Assembly (NCBI GenBank): GCA_963709185.1
Contig: CAVPVQ010000017.1
Location: forward strand, 25,608-89,607
Reading direction: 5' to 3'
Source: Roseiarcus sp963709185
Lineage (GTDB): Bacteria; Pseudomonadota; Alphaproteobacteria; Rhizobiales; Beijerinckiaceae
Length of the DNA: 64,000 nt
A program made the position numbers and the translations under genes. Positions 35,684 to 45,960 of the stretch are shown in pieces. The notes beneath the pieces are model-generated. The model did no database searches and had not been told where the DNA came from. It saw only the letters and a list, made by a program, of their open reading frames with translations. Within the stretch, counting starts at the first letter, position 1. Every line of letters begins with the position of its first letter.

Positions 35684-36112
35684 TCAAGAAGAGGCGATCG
35701 GCGCGCCGGGCAGGGCGAGATCGGTTTCGATCCGATGCTCGGCGAACAGCCAGACGCCGCCGACCCGCACCATCTGATCGTGGTAGGTCCCGAAAATCTG
35801 GACGAAGACGCCGTCCTTCACGAACATCGCGGTGAAATAGGCGACGATCGATCCGCGGTCGCCGTCGACATCCACCTGCATCGCGGTCGGTATGTGCTTC
35901 AGATTTCGCAATCCCGCGCGGGACTGCGAAATATAGCGCTCGTACCATCGGCGGATCGTCTCGCGGCCGCGAACGGCTTCAGAACTCTCATAGGCCGGAC
36001 GCATCACGCCGTCTTCGGCGAAAAGCTGCGCCACCTCCTCCGCGGAGCCGCGGTCGAGGCGATGGCAATAGCGGATGAGGACCTGCTGGATTTTCGAGAC
36101 GTCATCAGACAT
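35684..36112 (-). CDS. SnoaL-like/NTF2-fold protein
   Basis: A 142-residue protein of the SnoaL_4 type: an N-terminal helix pair (IQQVLIRYCHRLDRG, AEEVAQLFAEDGVM) followed by curved beta-strands (SIVAYFTAMFVKDGVF). Such folds form cone-shaped pockets acting as dehydratases, isomerases or cyclases on cyclic substrates; the His and Asp in the first helices are candidate active residues. It is transcribed toward the SDR gene and lies about 100 bp upstream of the direction of binding protein 2, whose stop is at 36217. Confidence 0.75.
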   Translation of the reverse strand: MSDDVSKIQQVLIRYCHRLDRGSAEEVAQLFAEDGVMRPAYESSEAVRGRETIRRWYERYISQSRAGLRNLKHIPTAMQVDVDGDRGSIVAYFTAMFVKDGVFVQIFGTYHDQMVRVGGVWLFAEHRIETDLALPGAPIASS

Positions 36113-36170
36113 GGCGAAGCCCCAGGGCGACCGCGCGACGCGCCCTCGCGCGATGGCCGAAAGAGCGGAC

Positions 36171-36205
36171 GACGGCCGCCCGAGCCGAAGAACCGGGCGG
36201 CCGTC
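36171..36205 (-). terminator. GC-rich stem-loop after binding-protein gene 2
   Basis: GACGGCCGCCCG and CGGGCGGCCGTC form a 12-bp perfect stem with an 11-nt loop, starting 11 bp past the stop codon of the minus-strand binding-protein gene. No T-run follows. It mirrors the stem-loop after the paralog at 26314. Confidence 0.6.
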
Positions 36206-36216
36206 AGGCCCGCGAT

Positions 36217-37320
36217 CTATTGCCAGAGCTTCAGGAACGCCGCCCTGAAATCGACCTTGGCGCCGTATTCCCCGCCCGGCGGCGGCAGATTGTCCTTGGT
36301 GATGACGGCGTAAGGCGTGCGCTCGTCGTTCGGCTCGATCAGCGGCTGTTTGTTGAGCACCCGGATCGCCTGGTCGACCTGCGCCCAGCCCATGTAGAAG
36401 TTATCGAAGGCGCCGTCGGCGACCTGCACCCTGCCCTCGCGGATGAAGTCGATGTTCTGCGCCGAGCCGACGATGCTGACCAGCTTCACCTTGTCCTGCA
36501 AACCGGCCTGCACGATGGCGTTGACCATCACCGCGGCCGAAGGGTCATAGGGCGCATAGACCCAATCGACGTCGGGATGGGTCTGGAGATAGCCGACGAC
36601 CATCTGTCCGACGGCGCCGATCTGCGACGCCGTGAACTTCTGGTATTCGGACACCTTGCAGCCGGCGCACTTCTTCAGCGCCTCGACGAAGCCGATGTCG
36701 CTGTTCACCGCCGAGGGGAATTCCTCGTCCTCGTAGACGACGACGTTGGCCTTGCCGCCGGATTCCTTGGCGACGTAATCGCCGAGTTCGCGCCCGACGC
36801 CGATGAAATCCGTGCCGACGTCGGTCACATATTTCAGGCCGTCGCCCGAGGGCTTGATGACCGGATTGGGCGTGTCGGTGCCGGTGGAGCTCGAAATCAC
36901 CGGAACGCCGGCTTCCTTCGCCTTCGACAGCGCCAGTTGCATGAAATTCGGATCGATCGCGGTGGTCAGGATCAGGTTCGCGCCCGACGACAGGGCGTCG
37001 AGGATCGATGAATTCTGCTTCTCCTGCGTGCCGGCGCCGTCATACGACGTGACCGTCCATCCGAGCGCTTTGGCCGCCTCCGCCGCGCCGAGCGCCGGCG
37101 CGTTGCACCCGCGAAATTGCACGCCGCACGGAATGATTCCGACCTTGATCCCCTTGGGCGCCTTGGCCGGAGTCGTCGGACCCGGCCACCCGTCTTCGGC
37201 TTGCGCCGCTCCAACGCCCAGGCACAACGTCGTGGCGGTCAATGCGCCGAACAGGGCGCGCCGAATGAGGACGAGCCCATTTTGGCCGCGCGAAAACGGC
37301 GGCCCCGCACGAGTGTTCAC
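36217..37320 (-). CDS. Sugar-type ABC transporter substrate-binding protein 2
   Basis: About 367 residues from GTG 37320 (GGGAGG six bases upstream; the ATG at 37326 abuts it, exactly as in the paralog). Signal peptide LFGALTATTLCLGVGAAQAE, mature start GPTTPAKAPKGIKVGI, then the same Peripla_BP_4 blocks as the protein at 25162 (GAGTQEKQNSSILDA, GYLQTHPDVDWVYAPYDPSA). No ATPase or permease gene is next to it, so it probably shares the importer at 29195-31731 and widens its ligand range. Confidence 0.88.
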   Translation of the reverse strand: MNTRAGPPFSRGQNGLVLIRRALFGALTATTLCLGVGAAQAEDGWPGPTTPAKAPKGIKVGIIPCGVQFRGCNAPALGAAEAAKALGWTVTSYDGAGTQEKQNSSILDALSSGANLILTTAIDPNFMQLALSKAKEAGVPVISSSTGTDTPNPVIKPSGDGLKYVTDVGTDFIGVGRELGDYVAKESGGKANVVVYEDEEFPSAVNSDIGFVEALKKCAGCKVSEYQKFTASQIGAVGQMVVGYLQTHPDVDWVYAPYDPSAAVMVNAIVQAGLQDKVKLVSIVGSAQNIDFIREGRVQVADGAFDNFYMGWAQVDQAIRVLNKQPLIEPNDERTPYAVITKDNLPPPGGEYGAKVDFRAAFLKLWQ

Positions 37321-37326
37321 TGGCAT

Positions 37327-37385
37327 CCTCCCTTGACTTTATTCTCGATAAATTTGAGCGTGGCAGCAATTTGTACGACAGTCAA
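37327..37385 (-). promoter_or_regulatory. Duplicated leader upstream of binding-protein gene 2
   Basis: The minus-strand copy of the conserved leader described at 25098-25155. In this copy a small frame starting with two TTG codons ends in a TGA that overlaps the GTG start of the binding protein (GTGA), so translational coupling is possible. The ATTTGTACGACA segment (37369-37380, plus strand) resembles the candidate GntR sites. Confidence 0.7.
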
Positions 37386-37483
37386 CAATCATAGCGCGCA
37401 ATGTCGATTTGCCAGTCAATTGTCGTTGTTTATCGCGATTCCGAAAAAGTGAATCGCTCAGGCAACCATCGAGGACAAGGTTC

Positions 37484-38519
37484 ATGAACGCCATTCTCCC
37501 GACCACCCTGGTTGGAAGCTATCCGCAGCCCGATTGGCTGATCGATCGGGCCGCGCTCGGGAAATTCGTGCCGCGGCTGCGGGCCAGGGACTTGTGGCGC
37601 GTCGCGCCGGAATGGCTGGAGCAGGCGCAGGACGATGCGACCATCCTGGCGATCCGCGACCAGGAAAGCGCCGGCGTCGACATCGTCACGGATGGCGAAA
37701 TGCGGCGCGAGAGCTATTCCAATCGTTTCGCGACGGCGCTCGAGGGCGTGGACATCGAGAACCCCGGCGTCCGCCTCGACCGCGTGGGAAAGCCGAGTTC
37801 GGTGCCGCGCGTCGTCGGCCCGATCCGCGGCAAGCATCCGGTGGAGGTGCGCGACGTCGCGTTTCTGCGCGCCCACACCAGGCATCCGATCAAGATCACG
37901 GTGCCCGGCGCCTTCACCATGGCGCAGCAGGCGCAGGACGACTTCTACAACGACGAGGTCGCGGTGGCGATGGGTTACGCCGACGCCATCAACGCGGAGA
38001 TCAAGGACCTGTTCGCGAGCCGGCGCGGACATCGTGCAGATCGACGAACCCTACATGCAGTCGAGCCCCGACAAGGCGCGCCAATACGGCGTCAAGGTGG
38101 TGAACCGCGCATTGGCCGGCGTGTCGGGCAAGACCGCGCTGCATATCTGCTTCGGCTACGCCGCGCTGGTTCATCAGCGGCCGTCTGGCTATTCCTTCCT
38201 TGCCGAACTGGAAGGCGCCGCGGTCCAGCAAATCTCGATCGAGACGGCCCAGTCCAATCTCGATTGCGCGGTCCTCGAAAAACTGCCGGGCAAGACAATC
38301 ATTCTCGGCGTCATCGATCTGTCGACCCACGCCATTGAAACGCCGGCGACCGTCGCCGAGCGCATCCGCCGCGGGCTGGCGCATGTCCCTGCCGAGCGCG
38401 TCATCGTCGCGCCGGACTGCGGGATGAAATACCTGCCGCGCGATGTCGCCTTCCACAAGCTCGAAGCGATGGTCGAGGGCGCGGCGATCGTTCGCCGCGA
38501 GATTGTCGGCGCGGCGTAG
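37484..38519 (+). pseudogene. MetE-like (cobalamin-independent methionine synthase C-domain) protein, frameshifted
   Basis: From ATG 37484 the protein begins TTLVGSYPQPDWLIDR and continues SAGVDIVTDGEMRRESY, the UROD/MetE-like barrel opening. At about 38017-38021 the frame breaks; reading resumes one base later as AGADIVQIDEPYMQ, then IVAPDCGMKYLPRD at the end. The 1036 nt are one base over; joined it is about 344 residues. The Zn-binding residues of MetE are partly recognisable (FGY region, PDCG). In a catabolic island it may be a methyltransferase or demethylase acting on the imported compound rather than a methionine synthase. Divergent from binding protein 2. Confidence 0.75.
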
Positions 38520-38524
38520 AATCG

Positions 38525-39172
38525 TTGGCGCAGGTGACTCTGACGTTCGACAACGGACCCGATGACCAAGCCACCCCAATGGTGCTGAAGGCCCTGGAGC
38601 GGCATTCCGTGTTGGCGAGTTTTTTCGTCGTCGGCGAGCGCATGGCCGATCCCGACCATCGCCGCCGCGCCGAAGCGGCCCATGCCGCCGGACACTGGAT
38701 CGGCAATCATTCGATGACCCATAGCGCACCGCTCGGCGACGACCCGCGGCCCGATGCGGTCGAGCGCGAGATCGTCGCCGCGCAAGAGGTCATCGGCTCG
38801 CTGGCGCATCGCGACAAATTCTTTCGGCCCTTCGGCGGCGGCGGCCATCTCGATCGGCGGCTGCTTAATCGCGCCGCCCGCGACTATCTCATTCGCGAAG
38901 GGTTCACCTGCGTTCTGTGGAATGTCGTGCCGCGCGACTGGGAGGATTCCGAGGCGTGGGTCGGCCGCGCGCTGCGGGCTTGCGCGACACAGCCGGAAGT
39001 CCTGCTGGTTCTGCACGACCATCTGCTCGCGGCGATGAAGAATCTCGACGGCTTCATCCAGCAGTTGAAAGATCAGGGGCACACGATCGCCCAGGAATTT
39101 CCCGCGGCCTGCGTGCCGATCCTTCGCGGAAGCGTCGTTCAGGATATGAACAGCTTTGTGCGCGACGCGTAG
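38525..39172 (+). CDS. Polysaccharide-deacetylase-family (NodB-homology) protein
   Basis: About 215 residues from TTG 38525, 5 bp after the MetE-like gene, so the two are cotranscribed. The opening VTLTFDNGPDDQATP has the NodB metal motif with N in place of the usual D of the T-F-D-D-G-P block, and NHSMTHSAPLG gives the H-x3-H-like metal site. No signal peptide is seen, so it is cytoplasmic, which argues for a small-molecule amidase or deacetylase over a cell-wall enzyme. Confidence 0.75.
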   Translation: MAQVTLTFDNGPDDQATPMVLKALERHSVLASFFVVGERMADPDHRRRAEAAHAAGHWIGNHSMTHSAPLGDDPRPDAVEREIVAAQEVIGSLAHRDKFFRPFGGGGHLDRRLLNRAARDYLIREGFTCVLWNVVPRDWEDSEAWVGRALRACATQPEVLLVLHDHLLAAMKNLDGFIQQLKDQGHTIAQEFPAACVPILRGSVVQDMNSFVRDA

Positions 39173-39242
39173 AGAGATGATTTATGATCGAACCGAGCCG
39201 GTCGGGAATGATCCGTCGTTTCGCATGGCGGGGCGTGTTTCG

Positions 39243-39325
39243 CCGCTGAGAGCTTGTCAACGATGGCCCTCCGGGCCACCGCCGAAGGCGGCGCGCTGCG
39301 CGCGTCATTGACAAGCTCTCAGCGG
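39243..39325. repeat. 83-bp palindromic element with internal hairpins
   Basis: The arms CCGCTGAGAGCTTGTCAA (39243-39260) and TTGACAAGCTCTCAGCGG (39308-39325) are perfect 18-bp inverted repeats. Between them lie two further hairpins, TGGCCC-TCC-GGGCCA and CCGCC-GAA-GGCGG, so the whole can fold as a branched structure. It sits in the 290-bp gap between the deacetylase gene and a convergent small gene. It may be a MITE/REP-like element or a bidirectional transcription stop. No second copy was noticed in the window. Confidence 0.75.
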
Positions 39326-39461
39326 TGAAAAAAATCACCTCCATGCGAACAATGGCTCAATAGCGAAGGCCGCGCGCGATTCGATTATTTCGCACTACGC
39401 TCCACAGATCCTCGATCGAATGACGAGGGGCAAGGGGCAGGGCGACGCGCGCAAGCCGGAC

Positions 39462-39875
39462 TCACTGGAAGTCCTCCCATCGATGAGGCGTTTGCGGCGG
39501 CCCGCGAAAGACCTTCAGCCCATGCGGCGTCGAGACAACGTCGCCCACGAGCAGGGTCTCGTCAGCGAGCAACGCGTCCATCGGGTCGGCGACTGACCCA
39601 GCGCCGCATTTGAAGCGCCGCGCCAGCACGCAAGACAGCCATTCCGCATGACGTTGGCGCGCCGCCTCGGTTTCGGCCCGCCATTCCGACTGATCGGGCG
39701 TCGGGCTGCTGTCCGGATTCGCGACGGCGACATCGGCTTGGGGATGAAAGGCCGGCGCGGCCGGCCCCGGCAGGGCAGTCGCCTCCTGCGCAGAAGCGCC
39801 GACAGGGAGCGAGAGGAGGGCAAGCGTCGCGAAGATCAGCCGCTGCCCGACGGCGAACGAAGATCGTCGAGTCAC
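39462..39875 (-). CDS. Small exported protein of unknown function
   Basis: 137 residues with a clear signal peptide (LIFATLALLSLPVGASAQ, about 13-30). The mature part is Pro/Ala-rich and then has EWRAETEAARQRHAEWLSCV and a second Cys (FKCGAG), so one disulfide is possible. No family is recognised. It lies 16 bp downstream of the LysR gene on the same strand. Confidence 0.55.
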   Translation of the reverse strand: MTRRSSFAVGQRLIFATLALLSLPVGASAQEATALPGPAAPAFHPQADVAVANPDSSPTPDQSEWRAETEAARQRHAEWLSCVLARRFKCGAGSVADPMDALLADETLLVGDVVSTPHGLKVFRGPPQTPHRWEDFQ

Positions 39876-39891
39876 CCGCGCCTCCTTCCCT

Positions 39892-40794
39892 TCAAACCGT
39901 CAGGCGGCTGGCGAGGAAATCGACGAACAGCCTCACCCGCGCCGGAACCAGCCGCGAGGTCATGACGGCGTGGACCGGCATCGGCGGCAGGCTCCACTCG
40001 TCGAGCACGCGCTGCACCAGACCCGCGTCATAGACCGGCCGCGCGATCAGCGGCGACAACGCGGCGACGCCATGCCCCTGCTCGGCCAGTTTCAATGTCA
40101 TCGAGACATTGTTGGTCGAAAACCGGCCGCGCACCGCGACGTCGACCGCTTCATCGCCGGCGATCAGCCGCCAGACATTCGGCTGAGCCATGTAAGACTG
40201 GAGGATGCAATCGTGCTTGTCCAGATCGGCGGGGCGCTCAAGCGCGGCGCTTCTGGCGAGATAGGACGGCGCCGCGTAGAGCACCCGCGCCGCGCCGCCA
40301 AGCCGGCGAACGATCAGCGACGGATCCTTGATCTCGCCGAGGCGAATGGTGACGTCGACATTTTGATCGACGAGATTGGCCGGCCGCGGCGACAGGTCGA
40401 GGTCGAAGGTGATCTCGGGGTAGCGCCGCGCGAACTCGTCGATGATCGGGGCGATCGACGAGAGGCCGAACTCGACCGGCATCGACAGGCGCAGCCGCCC
40501 GGCCGGCCGCTTCGCCGCGTCCATCAGCGCCTGATGCGCGATGCCGGCCTCCTGCACGATGCGCTCGCAGCGCTCGAGATAGCGTTTGCCGGGTTCGGTC
40601 AGCGCGAGACGCCGCGTGGTGCGCTCGAACAGCCGCACCGCGACACGCTTTTCCAGCGTCGCAATGCGCCGCGACAGCGTGGCGATCGGCACGCCGGAGA
40701 TGTCGCTGGCCCTGGTGAAGCTGCCGGCGCGCGCCACCTCGACGAACAACGCCATATCCTGCATCGCCAGCACCCCGGGCGATGACGTCGTCAT
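39892..40794 (-). CDS. LysR-family transcriptional regulator
   Basis: A 300-residue LTTR. The HTH lies in residues 8-65 (MALFVEVARAGSFTRASDIS, IATLSRRIATLEKRVAVRLFERTTR), followed by a LysR substrate-binding domain (RLRLSMPVEFG, VDVTIRLGE). It belongs to the group often encoded next to a divergent oxidoreductase or hydrolase gene. The divergent partner here is the esterase at 40951, its likely target. The gap has a TAATC-N7-GATTA dyad at 40825-40841. Confidence 0.9.
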   Translation of the reverse strand: MTTSSPGVLAMQDMALFVEVARAGSFTRASDISGVPIATLSRRIATLEKRVAVRLFERTTRRLALTEPGKRYLERCERIVQEAGIAHQALMDAAKRPAGRLRLSMPVEFGLSSIAPIIDEFARRYPEITFDLDLSPRPANLVDQNVDVTIRLGEIKDPSLIVRRLGGAARVLYAAPSYLARSAALERPADLDKHDCILQSYMAQPNVWRLIAGDEAVDVAVRGRFSTNNVSMTLKLAEQGHGVAALSPLIARPVYDAGLVQRVLDEWSLPPMPVHAVMTSRLVPARVRLFVDFLASRLTV

Positions 40795-40824
40795 GGCGGC
40801 GCTCCAATCTTCTCATAAATGAAA

Positions 40825-40841
40825 TAATCGTTTCCAGATTA
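40825..40841. promoter_or_regulatory. Dyad in the LysR/esterase divergent region
   Basis: TAATC at 40825-40829 and GATTA at 40837-40841 form an inverted repeat with a 7-bp spacer, in an AT-rich stretch 30 bp upstream of the LysR start. A candidate LysR-type binding site by position and symmetry only. Confidence 0.35.
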
Positions 40842-40950
40842 CCCTATTCAACCGTTTTATGAAAGCGACCATCTTCTCCTGCATCGAATGCGCCGTCGCC
40901 TCGCCGCCGATCATGGCGCGAAACCGCCGGCGCCGGCATGGGAGAGCCAA

Positions 40951-41838
40951 ATGTCCACACAGCAACTCGCCGGAATTCTTGAACACGCCGCCCATCATCC
41001 GCCGCCGCCAAACCCCACCCCGGCGATGATGCGGGACTATGTCGAAACGGCCACCAGCCAGCTTCCAGGAGCGGAAGGCATGCGGATCGAGCGGGTCAGC
41101 GGCGGCGCCTTCGAGGGCGAGCTGATCCTGCCGACCGGCGGCGACGCGACGAGCCTGATCATCTTCTACCACGGCGGCTGTTTCTTCTTCGGCTCCAGCC
41201 GCACCCACCGCGTCGTCACCACCAATCTTGCGCGCGTCGCCAATTGCGCGGTGCTGGTCCCCAACTATCGGCTCGCCCCCGAACATGCCGCCCCGGCCGC
41301 CCATGACGACGCGTTCGCGGTGTATCGATGGGCGCTCGATCAGGGCTATGCGCCGGGCAGGATCGCCCTCAGCGGGGATTCGGCAGGCGGCAACCTGGCC
41401 ATCGCCACGGCGGTGCGCGCCCGCGACGCCGGGCTGCCGACGCCGGCCGCGCTGGCGGTGATGTCGCCGTGGCTCGACTTTGCCGGCGAAGGCGCTTCGC
41501 ACCGCGAGGTTTCCGACGACCCGATCCTGTCGCCGGAATTGCTGGAGGCCAGCATCGGCCTCTATCTCGGCGCCGGCGACCGCAAGTCGCCCGCCACGAC
41601 GCCGCTCTGCGCCGATTTCGCCGGTCTGCCGGCGACCCTCGCGCATGTCGGAAGCTGGGAAAGACTGCGCGATGATTCCGCAACGCTGGTTTCGCGCATG
41701 AGAGCGGCCGGGGTGGCGGCCGAACTGAAGGTGTTCGACGGCATGTGCCACATCTGGCAGCTCTACGCGCCGATCCTCGACGAGGGCATGCAGTCGATCG
41801 AGGAAGCCGGCGCGTTCATCCGCGCGCGCCAGGCCTGA
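40951..41838 (+). CDS. Alpha/beta-hydrolase, hormone-sensitive-lipase-like esterase
   Basis: A 295-residue protein from ATG 40951 (GGGAGAG upstream). The HSL-family oxyanion motif appears as FYHGGCFFFG (H-G-G-C variant), the nucleophile elbow as GDSAGG (about 143), the acid in the WERLRDDSATL region and the catalytic His in GMCHIWQ. PNYRLAPEHAAPAA is the standard family landmark. Cytoplasmic. It hydrolyses short acyl esters; the physiological substrate is unknown. Probably regulated by the divergent LysR. Confidence 0.85.
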   Translation: MSTQQLAGILEHAAHHPPPPNPTPAMMRDYVETATSQLPGAEGMRIERVSGGAFEGELILPTGGDATSLIIFYHGGCFFFGSSRTHRVVTTNLARVANCAVLVPNYRLAPEHAAPAAHDDAFAVYRWALDQGYAPGRIALSGDSAGGNLAIATAVRARDAGLPTPAALAVMSPWLDFAGEGASHREVSDDPILSPELLEASIGLYLGAGDRKSPATTPLCADFAGLPATLAHVGSWERLRDDSATLVSRMRAAGVAAELKVFDGMCHIWQLYAPILDEGMQSIEEAGAFIRARQA

Positions 41839-41975
41839 AATCCGCGCGGCGCTCCCGATCGGACCAGCGGGAATAGCAAGAGCGCCGCATTCCTTCCCCT
41901 CGCGAAGATGGCCCTGATTGCGGTCAGGCGCTCGCTGCCCCCGCTGGCGGCCTTCGCTCGACAAGGGCGACTCCG

Positions 41976-42311
41976 ATGTCCCTCACAACCTTGAGTCTGA
42001 TCCTCGCCTGGGCGCTCGCCGCCTTTTTCGTTCTCGGCGGCGCAATCAATGTCGCCGGCCGCGGCTCCACCATCGCCGAGTATCGGCGTTGGGGATATCC
42101 GGACTGGTTTCGCTTCGTCACCGGCGCACTGGAATTCGCAACGGCTGTGCTGCTCGCCGTAACGACGACCCGTCTCCTCGGCGCGGCGCTCGGCGGCGCG
42201 GTCATGCTGGCCGCGGCCGCGACCGTCGTGTTCAATCGCGAATACGCCCGCGCCGCGCCGCCGGTCGTCGTGCTGATCCTGCTCGCGGCGGTCGGCTGGA
42301 GCGCGCTGTAA
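41976..42311 (+). CDS. DoxX-like small membrane protein
   Basis: 111 residues with four hydrophobic segments (about 5-25, 45-62, 65-82, 90-108) and a short charged loop (IAEYRRWGYPDWFR). Size and topology fit the DoxX/DoxX-like family of membrane proteins of poorly defined redox or stress roles. It lies between the esterase and the end of the second transporter operon with no clear operon link. Confidence 0.65.
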   Translation: MSLTTLSLILAWALAAFFVLGGAINVAGRGSTIAEYRRWGYPDWFRFVTGALEFATAVLLAVTTTRLLGAALGGAVMLAAAATVVFNREYARAAPPVVVLILLAAVGWSAL

Positions 42312-42337
42312 GCAACCGTCGTCGGCCTATGCGCGCC

Positions 42338-43329
42338 TCATTCGGTCAGGCGCGTATAGGCCGTGGCCATTAGGAAAATTATCGCGCCGTAAAGGATCTG
42401 TTTGACCGGCTCCGGGGAATCCAGCAGCGTCAGCAGCCCGTTCAGCACGGTCAGGACCAGCGCGCCGACGATACTGCCGGCATAGCCGCCGCGCCCGCCG
42501 AAGATCGAGGTTCCGCCGATGATCACCGAGGCGATGGAGGGCAAAAGATAGGTTTCGGCGAGGCTGAGGTCAGCCGAATTGGTGTTGCCGACCAGCACGA
42601 TCCCCGCCACCGCGGCGAGCAGGCTGCAGATCACATAATCGGCGAGCAGGACCCGCCAGACGCGGACGCCGGCCAACTGGCAGGCCTCGCGGTTGTCGCC
42701 GATCGCATAGAGCAGCCGCCCGAAGCCCGAGTTGCGCAGGCCGAGGATCACCACCATGGCGATCGGCGCCCACAGGAACAGATCGACCGGAACCAAGCCG
42801 CCAAGCCGGCCGGAGCCCAGGACATGGATGAACTCGGGCACGACCGACCGGGTGGCCAGAATTCTCTGGCTGTAGACGATGACCACGCCCTGGGTCATCA
42901 GGCCGGAGCCGAGCGTCATCACCAGCGGCTGGACGCGGAGCACGGCGATGCCGACGCCATTGATCAGGCCGACCACGAGACCGAGCAGCAGACCGACGAC
43001 AACCGCCCATCCCTCGCCGAAATGCAGCGCCGTCGTCGTCATCAGGAAGGCGGAGCCGGTGGCGACGCTGACCACCGACAGATCGATGCCGCCGGTCAGC
43101 ATCACCAGCGTCTGGCCGGCGGCGAGAATGCCGAGCGGCGCGGCGAACAAGAGCGTATTCGACAGCCACACCGGATTGACCGTGCCGGGCTTCACCGACC
43201 TCGACGCAGCCGACGAAAACGCAGCAGCAGCAGGATCAGCACGATGATCGTATGGCGTTGCATCGCCTGGAGCAGGCGGGCGAACCCGTCAGGCGCGCGC
43301 GGCGCGGAGAGATCGCTCGGCGCGCTCAT
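42338..43329 (-). pseudogene. Sugar ABC transporter permease 2 (RbsC-like), frameshifted
   Basis: Start ATG 43329 overlaps the stop of the upstream permease (ATGA). After RHTIIVLILLLL in the first helix the frame ends in an Arg-rich tail. One base off, it continues as AFSSAASRSVKPGTVNP, then AGQTLVMLTGGIDLSV and ADYVICSLLAAVAGI to 42338. The 992 nt are one base short, so a base is missing near 43222. Joined it is about 330 residues with about nine membrane segments. It forms a heterodimer with permease 1. Probably a sequencing error. Confidence 0.8.
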
Positions 43330-44336
43330 TTGCGGCTCCGCGCCAGCGTTGCGAATCCCCCGACCATCACCACCAGCACGATCAGCGTGCCCTGGATCAC
43401 CTGACCGAAGTTCGGATCGATGTTGAGAAAGATCAGGTCGGCGGGGATCAGGGTCAGCACGAAGGCGGCGATGATCGGCCCGACGATGCCGCCGCGCCCG
43501 CCGACGAGGCTGACGCCGCCGATGACCACCGCCGCCAGTCCGCTCAGCGTGTAGAGGACTCCGGCGCGCGGCGAGCCGATTCCGGTCGTCATCGTCAGGC
43601 CCAGGCCGCCGAGCGCGCTGAACAGCCCGCCGAACACATAGGCGAGGAACCGGCCGCGGCCGATGTTGACGCCGCTGCGAAACGCCGCGATCCGGTCGCT
43701 GCCGACCGCGTAGATGACGAGGCCGACCTTGCTCCGGCGCACCGGAATCCAGATGATCGCCACCGAGACGACCAGCAGGATCAGCGAGTTCGACACCCAT
43801 GGCGAGAATTGGGCGCCGGTGCCGAGCGCCAGAAACTCGTCCGGCGCGCCGCCTCCGGGCCGCTCGCGAATCAGCAGCGCCACGCCGCCCCAGATGAAGC
43901 CGGTGGTCAGCGTCACGATGACGTCGGGCACCCGCGACGCCACGACGAGGCAGCCGTTGACCGCGCCGATGATCGCTCCGACGAACAGGATCGCCACGGC
44001 GAGCAGAAGCGCCTGCCCGAAGCCCGCCTCCTCCATCGTGCTGGCCGCCAGCACGTTGCAGACCGCCATCACCGAGCCGATCGACAGGTCGATGCCGCCC
44101 GAGATGATGACCACCGTCTGCGCCGCGGCGGCGAAGGCGAGCGGCAGCGCCGCCATCGCGACCGACTGCGCGTCGAATGAGTCGAAACCGGGGGTGGATC
44201 GCCACGGTGGCCGCGAGGAAGACCGCCAGCAGCAGCGGCATGCCAAACAGCGCGGGGTGGCGGAAGACGACGGTTCTGGCCCGGTCTGCGAACGCCGTGT
44301 TCCGGCTCCGCGACTGCGCCGCGGGGACATGGTCGG

Positions 44337-44340
<4 letters not shown>
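43326..44340 (-). pseudogene. Sugar ABC transporter permease 1 (RbsC-like), frameshifted
   Basis: ATG 44340 overlaps the ATPase stop codon. The N-terminal frame (MTDHVPAAQSRSRNTAF, then FLAATVAIHP) breaks at a five-base G run (44190-44194, plus strand) and continues as GFDSFDAQSVAMAALPL, TVVIISGGIDLSIGSVM and a normal RbsC-type C-terminal half. The 1015 nt are one base over, so one homopolymer base is probably spurious. Joined it is about 337 residues. Pairs with permease 2. Confidence 0.82.
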
Positions 44341-45836
<1,496 letters not shown>

Positions 45837-45960
45837 GAAGTCGCCGTTCCGCCGGTGTCTCGTCCGATCAATTGCTTGTCCTGGAATCCTCGACGGCCAC
45901 CGAACGCGAGGGATGGGTGACGGGCCGCTCTCGACGGCGGCCCGGTCCCGAAATCGCTCC

